A DNA stretch of 43,715 bases from Pseudoneobacillus rhizosphaerae (GCF_917563885.1 NZ_CAKJTG010000031.1:1-43715), one strand, 5' to 3'; positions 1 through 9,322 are shown, numbered from the stretch's first letter. The notes: generated by a model from the sequence alone, not told the origin. Translations and numbers: made by a program.

Positions 1-3
1 GAT

Positions 4-192
4 AAATAGACGGAAAAATTCCGCTTAATTAAAAGATAAAATCAAAAATAGCTAAAATAGACGGAGATATTCCGCCTATTGACTAGAAAAACGTTAAAAA
101 AGGGGAATTTGCTTGACATAACCGGAAAATCTCCCCTTATTTAGCCCGAAAAGAGCTCTATTCGCAGTTTAACCGGAAAATCTCCGCTTATT
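4..192. repeat. Cluster of four short palindromic repeat units
   Basis: Four related units lie at about 4-30, 55-80, 119-142 and 169-192. The first two carry a CGGA-N5-TCCG core inside an AATAGA...CTTAATT/CCTATT frame. The last two carry the variant AACCGGAAAATCTCC followed by CTTATT. Spacing between units is about 25-40 bases and no reading frame of note covers them. They look like a dispersed intergenic palindromic element present in several copies. The function is unknown, and the array may continue left of the window. Confidence 0.6.
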
Positions 193-325
193 GGAATCAA
201 TAGGGCCAGCTCCACTCGGTTATGGAGAGAATTATGGGTCATCTTGTCCGAATAAAAGGTGATTAGGTAAAACTCAAAAGAATTTATCTAAACATAACAA
301 CAATTATTGCAAAACAGCCATAATA

Positions 326-354
326 AAGGGGTACCCAAGTATTGGATACCCCTT
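326..354 (-). terminator. Probable terminator of the ABC-F gene
   Basis: Perfect 8-bp arms AAGGGGTA (326-333) and TACCCCTT (347-354) lie 11 bases past the stop of the minus-strand gene. The following U-run on that strand is weak (TTTATTATGG), so termination may be incomplete or factor-assisted. Confidence 0.55.
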
Positions 355-364
355 AAATCTTTAT

Positions 365-1918
365 TTAAAACACTTTCGTAGTCCAATCCTCACAATTCCA
401 AATATCGGTCGCAATTTCACGATAGAAATCAGGCTCGTGGGATACCATCAAGATACTTCCGCGATATGCCTTTAAAGCACGCTTCAATTCTTCTTTTGCA
501 TCCACATCCAAGTGATTGGTAGGCTCGTCTAGAATTAATAAATTCGTTTCTGTGTTTAAAATTTTACACAAACGAACTTTGGCTTTTTCTCCACCAGAAA
601 GGACTTCGACCTTACTTTCAATATGCTTCGTCGTTAATCCACATTTTGCAAGAGCAGCACGGACCTCAGCCTGATTCATACCTGGGAACTCGCTCCAAAT
701 CTCTTCAATACAAGTGTTGTAGTTGGACTGTTTCACTTCCTGCTCGAAGTAACCAATGTATTGATATTCACCACGTTCCACTTTACCCTTCAGCGGATTA
801 ATCAACCCAAGAATACTTTTTAAAAGAGTAGACTTACCAATACCGTTTGCACCAACGAATGCAATTTTTTGTCCGCGTTCCATTTTTAAATTCAGAGGGC
901 GAGAAAGTGGTTCATTGTAACCAATAACAAGATCTTCAGCCGTGAAAATCCAACGACTAGCTGTACGAGCTTCTTTGAAATTAAACTCTGGTTTCGGCTT
1001 TTCTTTCCCCAATTCAATAACTTCCATTTTATCGAGCTTCTTCTGACGAGACATCGCCATATTACGAGTCGCAACACTTGCCTTGTTACGAGCAACGAAA
1101 TCTTTCAAACCAGCAATTTCTTGTTGTTGACGCTTGTAAGCCGATTCTAGCTGTTGCTTCTTCATTTCATAAATATTTAAGAAGTTATCATAGTCACCAA
1201 CATAGCGATTCAACTCTTGGTTTTCCATGTGATAGATTAAGTTAACAACTTTGTTCAAGAATGGGATATCATGTGAAATCAAGATAAATGCGTTCTCATA
1301 TTCCTGTAAATAGCGCTTCAACCATTCGATGTGCTGTTCATCTAAATAGTTCGTAGGCTCGTCCAGTAATAGGATTTCGGGCTTTTCTAGCAAAAGCTTA
1401 GCTAACAAAACTTTCGTACGTTGCCCGCCGCTAAGATCATCTACATCTCGATCGAGTCCAACGTCGTCTAACCCTAGACCACGAGCAACTTCCTCAACTT
1501 TTGAATTAATTTGATAGAAATCATTACTATCTAATGTTTCTTGTAGCTCTCCAACTTCAGCAAGCAGGGCATCAATATCAGCACCTTCATCACCCATTTT
1601 TGCATAAAGTTCATTGATCTCTGCTTCAGCATCAAATAGATATTGAAATGCAGTACTTAAAGCTTCACGCATCGTCGTACCTTTTTGAAGTACAGCATGC
1701 TGATCTAAATAACCAACACGAACCTTTCGTGACCATTCCACTTTCCCCTCGTCGGGTTGCAACTTCCCAGTCACAATATTCATGAATGTAGACTTACCCT
1801 CACCATTTGCCCCAACTAGTCCAACGTGTTCTCCTTTTAAAAGGCGAAAAGACACATTATTAAAAATCGCACGATCACCGAAACCGTGACTTAAATTTTG
1901 TACGTTTAATACGCTCAT
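365..1918 (-). CDS. yfmM: ABC-F family ribosome-associated ATPase (YfmM type)
   Basis: The 517-residue protein has two ABC ATPase domains and no membrane segment, which is the ABC-F pattern. Walker A motifs GANGEGKST (about residue 36) and GANGIGKST (about residue 360) and two LSGG signatures are intact. Two Walker B motifs, LLLLDEPTNYLDE and LLILDEPTNHLD, are visible, separated by the charged inter-domain linker that in this family reaches into the ribosomal E site. ABC-F proteins relieve stalled ribosomes or give ribosome-protecting drug resistance. The N-terminal sequence and length best match Bacillus YfmM from memory; assignment within ABC-F is an inference. The start at 1918 has a GGAG ribosome site nearby. 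It stands alone, and the 430 bases upstream hold no gene. Confidence 0.85.
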   Translation of the reverse strand: MSVLNVQNLSHGFGDRAIFNNVSFRLLKGEHVGLVGANGEGKSTFMNIVTGKLQPDEGKVEWSRKVRVGYLDQHAVLQKGTTMREALSTAFQYLFDAEAEINELYAKMGDEGADIDALLAEVGELQETLDSNDFYQINSKVEEVARGLGLDDVGLDRDVDDLSGGQRTKVLLAKLLLEKPEILLLDEPTNYLDEQHIEWLKRYLQEYENAFILISHDIPFLNKVVNLIYHMENQELNRYVGDYDNFLNIYEMKKQQLESAYKRQQQEIAGLKDFVARNKASVATRNMAMSRQKKLDKMEVIELGKEKPKPEFNFKEARTASRWIFTAEDLVIGYNEPLSRPLNLKMERGQKIAFVGANGIGKSTLLKSILGLINPLKGKVERGEYQYIGYFEQEVKQSNYNTCIEEIWSEFPGMNQAEVRAALAKCGLTTKHIESKVEVLSGGEKAKVRLCKILNTETNLLILDEPTNHLDVDAKEELKRALKAYRGSILMVSHEPDFYREIATDIWNCEDWTTKVF

Positions 1919-2062
1919 TTTTTTAACTCCTTCTCTAATGTCACATGTGGATATCTTACTAGATTTAGACTGCTTTTTCTATCTTGAAGTTATATTTATT
2001 AAAAAAAGTAATTCGATTTTTGGGCTAAATTAAAGTCTGCTGCTTTTTATTTAAATATTTTT

Positions 2063-2117
2063 GGAATAATATTTATTTGGACCTATTCCAATCGGTAAGA
2101 GTCTATTATACTACCGA
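2063..2117. other. Non-coding gap with two inverted repeats
   Basis: The stretch 1919-2402 holds no convincing gene. It contains two small inverted repeats: GGAATA/TATTCC (2063-2068 and 2084-2089) and TCGGTA/TACCGA (2092-2097 and 2112-2117). They could be operators for the divergent genes on either side; nothing more can be said. Confidence 0.25.
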
Positions 2118-2286
2118 ATCAGGATGTAAGAAATGAGGTTTTCTTATGTGGGAATAGTTATACAAAAAATGAAAGAATTGGTTGTGTTCTAAACAAACTC
2201 CTTATTTTAAATTTAACAGTGAAATGCTGTTAATCAGGTGAATTTTAACAGGATAAATTTGGTTTTAAAGAGACAGTGATGTTAGT

Positions 2287-2316
2287 TTGATAAAATGTAC
2301 TTAGACATGGTATAAG
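2287..2316 (+). promoter_or_regulatory. SigA-type promoter of the dus gene
   Basis: TTGATA (2287-2292) and TATAAG (2311-2316) are separated by 18 bases, placing the start of transcription about 80 bases before the gene. Confidence 0.6.
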
Positions 2317-2402
2317 TGTAAAAGAAATAGGTGCATTTTTGCTTCTAGAATTTGGGATTACGGGTGGACATAGTAACCCTTATGAGAGGATTTGAATTTA
2401 AA

Positions 2403-3365
2403 ATGATAGATAATTTTTGGCGTGATTTACCACGACCATTTTTTGTACTTGCTCCAATGGAAGATGTGACAGATTTAGTATTTCGTCACGTAGTAAGTGA
2501 AGCCGGACGGCCGGATGTATTTTTCACTGAGTTTACAAATTCGGATAGCTATTGTCATCCAGAGGGCATGAAAAGTGTGCGTGGCCGATTGACTTTTACA
2601 GAAGATGAGCAACCAATAGTGGCACATATTTGGGGGGATAATCCCGAATATTTTCGGCAAATGAGTATTGGCATGGCTGAGCTAGGATTTAAAGGTATCG
2701 ATATTAATATGGGCTGCCCTGTTCCGAATGTAGCATCAAGAGGGAAAGGTAGTGGCCTTATTCTGCGTCCAGATGTTGCGGCCGAACTTATTCAAGCAGC
2801 AAAAGCCGGCGGACTGCCTGTTAGTGTGAAAACACGACTGGGCTTTAAGGAGGTTCAGGAGTGGGAGGAGTGGCTAACGCATATTTTAAAACAGGATATT
2901 GCGAACCTTTCTATCCATTTACGTACAAGAAAGGAAATGAGCGAAGTAGATGCACATTGGGAGTTAATTCCGGAAATCAAAAAATTACGTGACCGTATTG
3001 CACCCAATACGCTACTAACCATCAATGGTGACATTCCTGACCGTCAAACTGGGCTGCAGCTTGCTGAACAATATGGAATTGACGGCGTAATGATTGGAAG
3101 AGGTATTTTTAAAAATCCTTTTGCTTTTGAAAAAGAGCCTAAAGAGCATAGTAGTAAAGAATACCTTGATCTTTTAAGACTGCAGCTTGATCTTCAAGAT
3201 CAATATGCGGAAGTACTGCCACGTTCAATCACAGGGCTTCATCGCTTTTTCAAAATTTATGTCAAAGGATTCCCTGGAGCTGCCGAATTAAGAAACCAAT
3301 TGATGAACACGAAATCAACAAATGAAGTGCGTGCATTGCTTGATAACTTTGAAATAGAAAATTGA
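2403..3365 (+). CDS. tRNA-dihydrouridine synthase
   Basis: An FMN-dependent TIM-barrel enzyme of about 320 residues that reduces uridine to dihydrouridine in tRNA using NAD(P)H. The N-terminal [10 protein letters not shown] matches the family flavin-binding start. The catalytic cysteine lies in [13 protein letters not shown] (C105 from this start), where C is the general acid. SVKTRLG, LSIHLRT and [11 protein letters not shown] are the usual substrate and phosphate-binding motifs. In-frame starts also exist at 2352 (TTG) and 2382 (ATG). I chose 2403 because the conserved domain begins within 15 residues of it and AGAGGA lies 12 bases upstream. The exact Dus subfamily is not assigned. Confidence 0.88.
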   Translation: MIDNFWRDLPRPFFVLAPMEDVTDLVFRHVVSEAGRPDVFFTEFTNSDSYCHPEGMKSVRGRLTFTEDEQPIVAHIWGDNPEYFRQMSIGMAELGFKGIDINMGCPVPNVASRGKGSGLILRPDVAAELIQAAKAGGLPVSVKTRLGFKEVQEWEEWLTHILKQDIANLSIHLRTRKEMSEVDAHWELIPEIKKLRDRIAPNTLLTINGDIPDRQTGLQLAEQYGIDGVMIGRGIFKNPFAFEKEPKEHSSKEYLDLLRLQLDLQDQYAEVLPRSITGLHRFFKIYVKGFPGAAELRNQLMNTKSTNEVRALLDNFEIEN

Positions 3366-3519
3366 TAGGACGGGACAGTAAAATGATGTAACTCTCAAAA
3401 AGTGAGAGAATTCCTTTACAGCCGGCAACTTTGATTTGATCAAGTCTGTTTTCTGAAAGAAAAAGGTCTTAAGAATATAATCAACCCACCACACTCAGTA
3501 AGAAGCTGTAAACTCACTT

Positions 3520-3555
3520 GAGCCTAGTCACTTAAATGGACTGGGCTCTTTTATT
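3520..3555 (+). terminator. Rho-independent terminator after dus
   Basis: Ten-base arms GAGCCTAGTC (3520-3529) and GACTGGGCTC (3539-3548), with one G-T pair, are followed by TTTTATT. A smaller hairpin, CTCTCA/TGAGAG, lies earlier at 3392-3408. Confidence 0.75.
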
Positions 3556-3603
3556 TGTGTGAATTTGTACTGGAAAAGACTTTTCGGGTCTTCACGGAAA
3601 TCA

Positions 3604-3634
3604 AAGGGACAGTCTCCCAATGAATTAACGCTTT
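3604..3634. repeat. Degenerate copy of a GGGACAGTC palindromic repeat
   Basis: GGGACAGTCTCCCAATG followed by TTAACG resembles the perfect palindrome at 21765-21797, which has core GGGGGACAGTCCCCC followed by CAGTGCTTTAACG. A further GGGACAGT lies at 3373-3380. It is best read as a decayed copy of a dispersed element in the 445-base gap between genes. Confidence 0.4.
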
Positions 3635-3732
3635 ACTATATCGGAAGACAGACCCCAATTATATTAAATACCTCCGCAGTTTAGAAATTTGAAAGTGGAT
3701 AAAATTTTTAATGTCTATTGTCGTAATCAGCT

Positions 3733-3760
3733 TTGGATTAGTTTAGTAGTATACTATAAA
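3733..3760 (+). promoter_or_regulatory. Possible promoter of the M28 peptidase gene
   Basis: TTGGAT (3733-3738) and TATAAA (3755-3760) with a 16-base spacer, about 65 bases before the gene. Confidence 0.45.
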
Positions 3761-3823
3761 ATTATATTGAAATAAAAAGGTAAACATTGTTTAATTAGAC
3801 AAGTAATAACAATGGAGGGAAGG

Positions 3824-5992
3824 TTGACACGAAAAATGAAGATAAAATGGAGTTTTCTTTTATTAATGCTAGTTGTTTTAACAGTCTTGACAGCTTGTAA
3901 AGAAGAAGCAAGCGAGAAAGATCCGAAAAAAGCGCCTAGCGAAACAGCAACAAATGGCGTGTTTGATAAAGCAAGTAAAGACTATTTAGAAAAGGTAGAT
4001 TTAGACTATTCATTCAACTTTGCAAAGAGTTTAGAAGAGTTCAAAACGAATAAAAAATTAGGCTATCGTACTGCTGGTTCGGAAGCAGAAATTAAAACAG
4101 GTAATAAAATTTACGAAGAAATGAAAAACATCGGGTTAACAGAAGTAACTCGAGATGAATTTACATTAGATACATGGGAATTTGAGAATGCCGACTTATC
4201 CTTTACAGATGTAAATGGTAAGAAATACGAAGCCGTGTTAGGTGGCTATCAAATCAATTTTGATTCACAAGGTGAAAAAGAATATGAGGTAGTCTATGCT
4301 GGAAGAGGTACAAAAAATGACCTTGCTGAATTAGATGTTAAAGACAAACTTGTTTTAATAGATATTAATCAACGCACAGAATGGTGGGTTACTTACCCGA
4401 CGTACCAAGCCCACTTGAAAGGTGCAGCGGCTGTGATTGCTGTTCAAAACGGTGGCTATTCTGAAGTGAGTCCAGATGCCTTGAATGCACAAGATATTTG
4501 TGGTCCTGATGACGCGCCTGTATTTTCAATGTCACAAACAGACGCCAATGTATTAAAAGAAGCAATCAAAGCAAGTAAAACAGGTTCATATAAGGTGAAC
4601 TTTGATGCGAAATCTGTTGTCAAGTTTGATGGCAAATCGTATAACTACTATGGGAAAATCATTGGAAAAGACCCAGAATCATATATTATTCTGTCAGCAC
4701 ACTATGATTCTTACTTTGCAGGATTCCAAGATGATAATGCCGCGATTGCACTAATGCTTGGAATTGCAAAAGGGTTAGTGGATAGTGGCTACCAACCAGA
4801 GAAAACAATTATTTTTAATGCACTTGCAGCGGAGGAGTGGGGAGTTTCCGATACTCGCTATGACTGGTCAACGGGTGCGTACAACCAAATCTTTAGAATC
4901 CATCCTGAATGGGTAGGAAAGGCAGTTGCGAATATCAACTTCGAACTTCCGGCGTATGAACATACAACAAGTGAAGAAATTCGCTCTATTTATGAGTTAA
5001 AACCATACTTAGAAACATTTGCAAAAACGGTTCCTGCAGTAGAAGGTGTTTATAAAGATGGAGTATCAGTCGTGTCACCATTACGCACTTGGTCAGACGA
5101 TTTCTCTTACTCAATCGCAGGCGTTCCAGCATTACGTAATGATTTCCAAGATAGTGATTTTATGAGAACACATTATCATTCACAATTTGATACAGAAGAA
5201 ACATATAATGAAAAAGCATTCTTATTCCACCATAATTTATACGGAATGCTGGCCATTTATTATGACCAAACAGCTGTCGTGCCATTAGATTTTACAGTAC
5301 GGTTAAATGCTTTAAAAGATTCCATCAAGCAGGAAGTCTTTGAACAAGCTGGTGTAAAATCAGACGAGCTTGTGGTAAAAGTGGATGAAGCGATTGGTTT
5401 AGCAAACAAAGTAAATGAAGAAGTAAAGAGCGTAAATGATAGCTACCGAAAAGCTCTAGATGAAGACGACACAGAAGCAGCTCAAAAACTTTATGATGAA
5501 AGTAGAGCGCTTAATACAAAATTATTAGATGTTTACAAAGTAGCGCAAGATCAATTATTAAAATTAACATGGGAAGATGAGCTAATTTTCCCCCATCAAC
5601 ATGCCCAAAATAATATTGAAAACCTGTCTCTATCAATCGAAGCATTAAAGAATGGTGAAATTGGTACGGCACTTGATGAGTACTTATGGAAAATTGATAA
5701 CAACTGGTACACTTATGATTGGGAACGAGAAGTATATGACTACTTCACGGACTATGTTTTAGATCAACCGGCAGACAGACTGATGTGGGGAGCTGGACGA
5801 GTTGTAGGACATGTGGATTTATTTGATCCAATTAATTCGCTAATAGCAAAACGTGACCAACCGAATGCTAACGTTGCAGAGGAAGTAAAAACGCTTGAAC
5901 AAGCTTTAGAAAGCCAAAAACAACTTCTTGATACATTAGTCAAAGAAGAAGTAACCAGCATTCAAACGATTGGTGGAATGTTAAATAAATAA
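3824..5992 (+). CDS. M28-family zinc aminopeptidase-like lipoprotein
   Basis: A predicted secreted lipoprotein of about 720 residues. It has basic residues, a hydrophobic run and the lipobox L-T-A-C, so the cysteine would be acylated and the protein anchored outside the membrane. An insertion resembling a PA domain precedes the catalytic region. Zinc-ligand motifs of the M28 fold are visible (numbered from an upstream ATG at 3812): SAHYDS (H297), FQDDNAA (D307/D308), AAEEWG (E341/E342) and HYHSQFD (H454 or H456). The last 230 residues are helical and unusual in length for the family. Start choice: the ribosome site GGAGGG overlaps the ATG at 3812, so TTG at 3824 or ATG at 3836 is more likely. 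It probably hydrolyses peptides; the substrate is unknown. Confidence 0.8.
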   Translation: MTRKMKIKWSFLLLMLVVLTVLTACKEEASEKDPKKAPSETATNGVFDKASKDYLEKVDLDYSFNFAKSLEEFKTNKKLGYRTAGSEAEIKTGNKIYEEMKNIGLTEVTRDEFTLDTWEFENADLSFTDVNGKKYEAVLGGYQINFDSQGEKEYEVVYAGRGTKNDLAELDVKDKLVLIDINQRTEWWVTYPTYQAHLKGAAAVIAVQNGGYSEVSPDALNAQDICGPDDAPVFSMSQTDANVLKEAIKASKTGSYKVNFDAKSVVKFDGKSYNYYGKIIGKDPESYIILSAHYDSYFAGFQDDNAAIALMLGIAKGLVDSGYQPEKTIIFNALAAEEWGVSDTRYDWSTGAYNQIFRIHPEWVGKAVANINFELPAYEHTTSEEIRSIYELKPYLETFAKTVPAVEGVYKDGVSVVSPLRTWSDDFSYSIAGVPALRNDFQDSDFMRTHYHSQFDTEETYNEKAFLFHHNLYGMLAIYYDQTAVVPLDFTVRLNALKDSIKQEVFEQAGVKSDELVVKVDEAIGLANKVNEEVKSVNDSYRKALDEDDTEAAQKLYDESRALNTKLLDVYKVAQDQLLKLTWEDELIFPHQHAQNNIENLSLSIEALKNGEIGTALDEYLWKIDNNWYTYDWEREVYDYFTDYVLDQPADRLMWGAGRVVGHVDLFDPINSLIAKRDQPNANVAEEVKTLEQALESQKQLLDTLVKEEVTSIQTIGGMLNK

Positions 5993-5999
5993 AGCAAAC

Positions 6000-6040
6000 A
6001 AAAATGACCTCTATCTAAAAAAAGGATAGGGGTCATTTTT
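6000..6040 (+). terminator. Rho-independent terminator
   Basis: Sixteen-base arms (6000-6015 and about 6025-6040) with a single G-T pair enclose an A-rich loop, and the right arm ends in TTTTT. It lies directly after the M28 gene stop. Confidence 0.85.
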
Positions 6041-6161
6041 GTGTGATTGGCAGTACGCTTTGCTATAAGGTGGATTGGGCGTTTCATTTTTTGTTTTATC
6101 AAAATGTTCACAAAAATGTAGAAAACCGTTAGTGCAAAAAAAAAAATTATTAAATACGGTG

Positions 6162-6212
6162 TGCTATAATTTTACCGGAAGAGAGGTGAAAATTGTCAAA
6201 ACAACGGTAAAA
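6162..6212 (+). promoter_or_regulatory. Extended -10 promoter and hairpin of unknown purpose
   Basis: TGCTATAAT (6162-6170) is a good extended -10 element without a clear -35. It is followed at once by an inverted repeat TTTTACCG (6171-6178, reading from 6170) and CGGTAAAA (6205-6212). GAGAGGTGAAAATTG lies between the arms, but the short frames that follow stop almost immediately. Confidence 0.35.
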
Positions 6213-6218
6213 GTTAAT

Positions 6219-6410
6219 TTTTGAAATTGAAGCCCCATTCTATTAAAACCGCAATCCTCCCCTTTTATTTTCATCATTTTAATCCTACTATTATTTCTTA
6301 ACTTTCTGTTAAATGCTGAAGCGAGTAGATACATTTAATAACTAGTATAGCTGGGGATGTTGCCGATTCATTCGAAGTTATTAAAAGAGGAATGCTGTTA
6401 TGCAAGCAGT
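6219..6410 (+). pseudogene. Possible decayed secreted-protein gene
   Basis: The reading frames here are broken, but a frameshift at the CCCCTTTT run near 6258-6266 would join two segments. One is TTG-initiated (MKLKPHSIKTAILP). The other is very hydrophobic (FIFIILILLLFLNFLLN) and ends in AEAS, which looks like a signal peptide with an AxA cleavage site. A third frame (ITSIAGDVADSFEVIKRG) continues. I do not recognise the protein. This is an interpretation of codon patterns only. Confidence 0.25.
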
Positions 6411-6580
6411 TTTGAGTAAGATGGCATAAACGTAACGGTAGAGGATCAATAAAGTACCATTCTAAACCAATTAAATGCGCAATTCATGGTCATGAGGGAA
6501 ATCGTAAAGGAAATTCTAGGTTACTGTTGGTCTCATGGTCTCTGATTTTCTTGGAATTTATTTTTAAAGGAGGTTTATCA

Positions 6581-6907
6581 ATGGGTCATGATATATCAGG
6601 ATTCAATAAAGAAGGGGAAGAAATTGCTTATGCTCGTTTTAGCATGGGGAATTATAATGCTACCATACTGTATCATTTACTTGATGCAAATAATTTCTAT
6701 GCAGGAGTTAGTGGATCAGGCGACAGTTCTGCCTTCACCAAACAACAAATTGAAAAGGCTATAAATGCCTACAAAAAATTTTTTAATAGTGATTCACTAT
6801 CAGAAAGTGTATCTTTAGATTGGGATCAAAAACAAATCCTGACTTTTATACTAAACTGTTTAGCAACCGCACAAAAAGAAGGTAGCGTAAGAGTGTGTTT
6901 TGCCTAA
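6581..6907 (+). CDS. Small protein of unknown function
   Basis: A 108-residue soluble protein starting MGHDISGFNKEGEEIAYARF. The start is clear: AAAGGAGG at 6566-6573 lies seven bases before the ATG at 6581. An upstream in-frame extension to 6527 lacks a ribosome site. The protein has no signal peptide or membrane segment. The N-terminal half is rich in Gly, Asn and Tyr. A helix rich in Lys and Gln follows, and the end is SVRVCFA. I recall similar hypothetical proteins in Bacillus but no assigned function. It stands alone downstream of a gene-poor, possibly decayed stretch. Confidence 0.6.
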   Translation: MGHDISGFNKEGEEIAYARFSMGNYNATILYHLLDANNFYAGVSGSGDSSAFTKQQIEKAINAYKKFFNSDSLSESVSLDWDQKQILTFILNCLATAQKEGSVRVCFA

Positions 6908-6950
6908 TATTTTTAATTACTGATTTCTTCAATTTCGCTGCATTATTAAT

Positions 6951-7018
6951 ACTTCAATAATAGATTACCAGAAGCCGTTCGATTAAAAGCGATCGAAAAG
7001 GAAAAATTAAAAGTGTGA
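6951..7018 (+). pseudogene. Possible C-terminal remnant of a lost gene
   Basis: A short open frame without a start codon encodes YFNNRLPEAVRLKAIEKEKL and ends just before the terminator at 7019. Its composition looks like a protein C-terminus rather than random sequence. The original gene cannot be named. Confidence 0.2.
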
Positions 7019-7047
7019 AACCAAGGAATAGATTTCCTTGGTTTTTT
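7019..7047 (+). terminator. Rho-independent terminator
   Basis: Perfect ten-base arms AACCAAGGAA (7019-7028) and TTCCTTGGTT (7034-7043), a five-base loop and a following T-run. Confidence 0.85.
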
Positions 7048-7159
7048 GATTTGGCGGGAAAAGGATTGTTCAGACTATTTACATTATTTTCTATTAAGTC
7101 CTATTATCACTTGTTATAATATAGGAAAAGTAATTTTTATAGATTAGGAGGGTTAGGTT

Positions 7160-7879
7160 GTGACTAGAACAATTTTAATCATAGATGACCAACCTGAAAT
7201 TAGAGAACTAATCAGTCTTTATCTAGAAAAGGACGGTTATCATATTATAGAAGCGGAGAATGGTAATGAGGCGATTCGGGCTATTCACAATCATAAAATA
7301 GATTTAATTCTAGTTGATCTTATGATGCCTATTATTGATGGGTACCAATTGATTAAAAAGGTGCGAGAAACACATGCCATCCCTATTATTATCATATCTG
7401 CGAAAAATGAGGATCATGATAAAATTTTGGGTCTCGGGTTAGGAGCAGATGATTTTATCCAAAAACCATTTAATCCCTTAGAGGTTGTTGCAAGAGTTCA
7501 AGCTCTTTTAAGACGAAGTTATAATTATTCTAATGAAGATTCACAACAAACAAATATCCCAGATACTCGTAAAAAAACGGTCGGAAATCTTATTTTAGAT
7601 GAAGATGCTTTTTCCATTATTCGAAATGGAGTGGTGATCCCATTAACGAAAATAGAATACAAAATTTTAGAACTATTAATGGATTCACCTGGGAGAGTTT
7701 TTACGAAACAACAGATTTTTGAGAGAGCTTGGAATGATTATTACATAGATGGAGATGGTGACAACACAATCAATGTCCACATTTCCAAAATTAGAGAAAA
7801 GATTGAAGAGAATCCTAAAAAACCAGCTTATCTAAAAACGGTGAGAGGATTAGGTTACAAATTAGAAAAAAAAATTTAA
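7160..7879 (+). CDS. OmpR/PhoB-family response regulator
   Basis: A 239-residue DNA-binding regulator. The receiver domain (about 1-120) has the acidic pair DD near residue 9, the phosphorylated aspartate D53 in ILVDLMMP, the switch serine in IIISAK and the lysine in IQKPF. A winged-helix effector domain occupies about 140-239, with the recognition region around NTINVHISKIREK. GTG start at 7160 with TAGGAGGG upstream. It is ten bases upstream of its kinase, so the two form an operon. The likely target is the ABC exporter at 9323-10801, but no shared operator was found. Confidence 0.93.
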   Translation: MTRTILIIDDQPEIRELISLYLEKDGYHIIEAENGNEAIRAIHNHKIDLILVDLMMPIIDGYQLIKKVRETHAIPIIIISAKNEDHDKILGLGLGADDFIQKPFNPLEVVARVQALLRRSYNYSNEDSQQTNIPDTRKKTVGNLILDEDAFSIIRNGVVIPLTKIEYKILELLMDSPGRVFTKQQIFERAWNDYYIDGDGDNTINVHISKIREKIEENPKKPAYLKTVRGLGYKLEKKI

Positions 7880-7889
7880 GGAATGGTTC

Positions 7890-9119
7890 ATGTTGAGTTA
7901 TCTTCTTAAGAAAATATTTCCACCTGAAGAAGGGTTTTTTCCATACATTTATCTAGGAAATATGATAATACCAATCTACTTTATGCTTCAGGAGCCACCC
8001 AATAAACTATACCCAGGGCTCTTGTTATTGATTGTTTTTGTTCTTGCATATAGGCATGCTTTTTGGAGCACTCGGATAACTAACTACTTAGTAGCTGCAG
8101 AAATGGTCATTACGGTTATGTTTGGCTATTTTTACAATCCGATGTACATCTATATCATTTTTGTCTTTGTGTTTCAGATTGCTCGTTTGCCATTGAAATG
8201 GATGTATTGGTTATGTGGGTTCTTTACTGTCATCAGTTTATATCTGATTTATAAAACGGTGTTTGTTCATCCATTTTATGTAGTATTAACAATGATACCG
8301 CCATTGTTTGGAGGAAGTATCCTCCCATTTATTATGAAGAGCTCCTTACGGTATAAGGAATTAAATGAAAATCTTACACGTGTGGCAAAAGAGTTAGAAA
8401 GGAAAAATGAAGAAAAGACGATTCTTGAGGAAAGTAAAAAAAGAATGCTGGCCGATCTCTCCCATGATCTCAAAACGCCCATGACTACGATACAAGGCTA
8501 CTCGAAAGCCTTATACGAAGGAGTCATTGAAGATGAGGAACAGAAGAAAAAATACATGAAGTATATCTATGATAAGTCGATTAGAGTGACCACTTTGATC
8601 GATGAATTGTTTATGTTTTCAAAGTTAGATAGCCCTGATTTCCCCATTCAAAAGGCAGAAAGTGATATATGTGAGTTTTTTAGGGGAGTTATAGTGGAAT
8701 ACTATGAATTGTTTTTAGAAAAGGAAATGGAACTTGAAATTGATATCCCCAATACGAAGATGTTATATCTTTTTGATCAAAAACTTCTATATAGGGCTAT
8801 ATCAAACATTTTAGAAAATACGATAAAATATAACCCAAATAAAACGATGGTCTATATTCGTTTGAGAAAAACATTTAATTCAATAAAAATGGAGTTAGGT
8901 GATAATGGTGTAGGTATCAAAGAGGAAATTGCTGAAACACTATTTGACCCTTTTGTAAGAGGAGATAAAAGCAGGATGAATGATGGTGGTTCTGGTTTAG
9001 GGCTAGCCATTACAAAAAAAATACTGGAAAGACATGGTGGTAAGTTAACTTTAGATACAAGTCCAGAAAGAGGTAAGACGAACTTTATTATGGAACTACC
9101 AATAGAAATTGGAAACTAG
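7890..9119 (+). CDS. Membrane sensor histidine kinase
   Basis: A 409-residue kinase partner of the preceding regulator. Residues about 20-155 form several hydrophobic segments (roughly five) with almost no extracellular domain, so it probably senses within or at the membrane. A coiled-coil linker (about 155-185) leads to the HisKA helix with the phosphorylated histidine H192 in ADLSHDLKTP. The ATP-binding domain has the N box NILENTIKYNPN, G1 DNGVGI, F box DPFVRGD and G2 GSGLGLAI. Intramembrane-sensing kinases of this type often respond to cell-envelope drugs and control ABC exporters, which fits the neighbours. The ligand is unknown. Confidence 0.9.
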   Translation: MLSYLLKKIFPPEEGFFPYIYLGNMIIPIYFMLQEPPNKLYPGLLLLIVFVLAYRHAFWSTRITNYLVAAEMVITVMFGYFYNPMYIYIIFVFVFQIARLPLKWMYWLCGFFTVISLYLIYKTVFVHPFYVVLTMIPPLFGGSILPFIMKSSLRYKELNENLTRVAKELERKNEEKTILEESKKRMLADLSHDLKTPMTTIQGYSKALYEGVIEDEEQKKKYMKYIYDKSIRVTTLIDELFMFSKLDSPDFPIQKAESDICEFFRGVIVEYYELFLEKEMELEIDIPNTKMLYLFDQKLLYRAISNILENTIKYNPNKTMVYIRLRKTFNSIKMELGDNGVGIKEEIAETLFDPFVRGDKSRMNDGGSGLGLAITKKILERHGGKLTLDTSPERGKTNFIMELPIEIGN

Positions 9120-9150
9120 AATGAGAAGTAAATCAGACTTAATAATTAGA

Positions 9151-9187
9151 AACCGCTGTTGATTTTCATATCAATAGCGGTTTTTTG
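9151..9187 (+). terminator. Rho-independent terminator after the kinase
   Basis: Arms AACCGCTGTTGAT (9151-9163) and ATCAATAGCGGTT (about 9169-9182), with one G-T pair, are followed by TTTTT. It separates the two-component operon from the exporter genes, which must have their own promoter. Confidence 0.85.
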
Positions 9188-9322
9188 CATTGGAAATCAT
9201 TTTATTAGCCTAAAAGGAATGATTTTAATAGTAAAATATGGTTCAGTTAAGCTTAATTTAAGATTGCACTTGTAATATAAAGTTATGGAAATGAGGAACA
9301 AACATTGGAAAGGGTGTTATGA

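Noticed and set aside
1-200. CRISPR array at the left edge
   Set aside because: Units are short, imperfect, vary in sequence and are not separated by regular spacers; no cas genes are present.
6390-6430. Nine-codon leader peptide after AGAGGA
   Set aside because: Spacing is acceptable, but there is no attenuator structure or regulated gene directly downstream.
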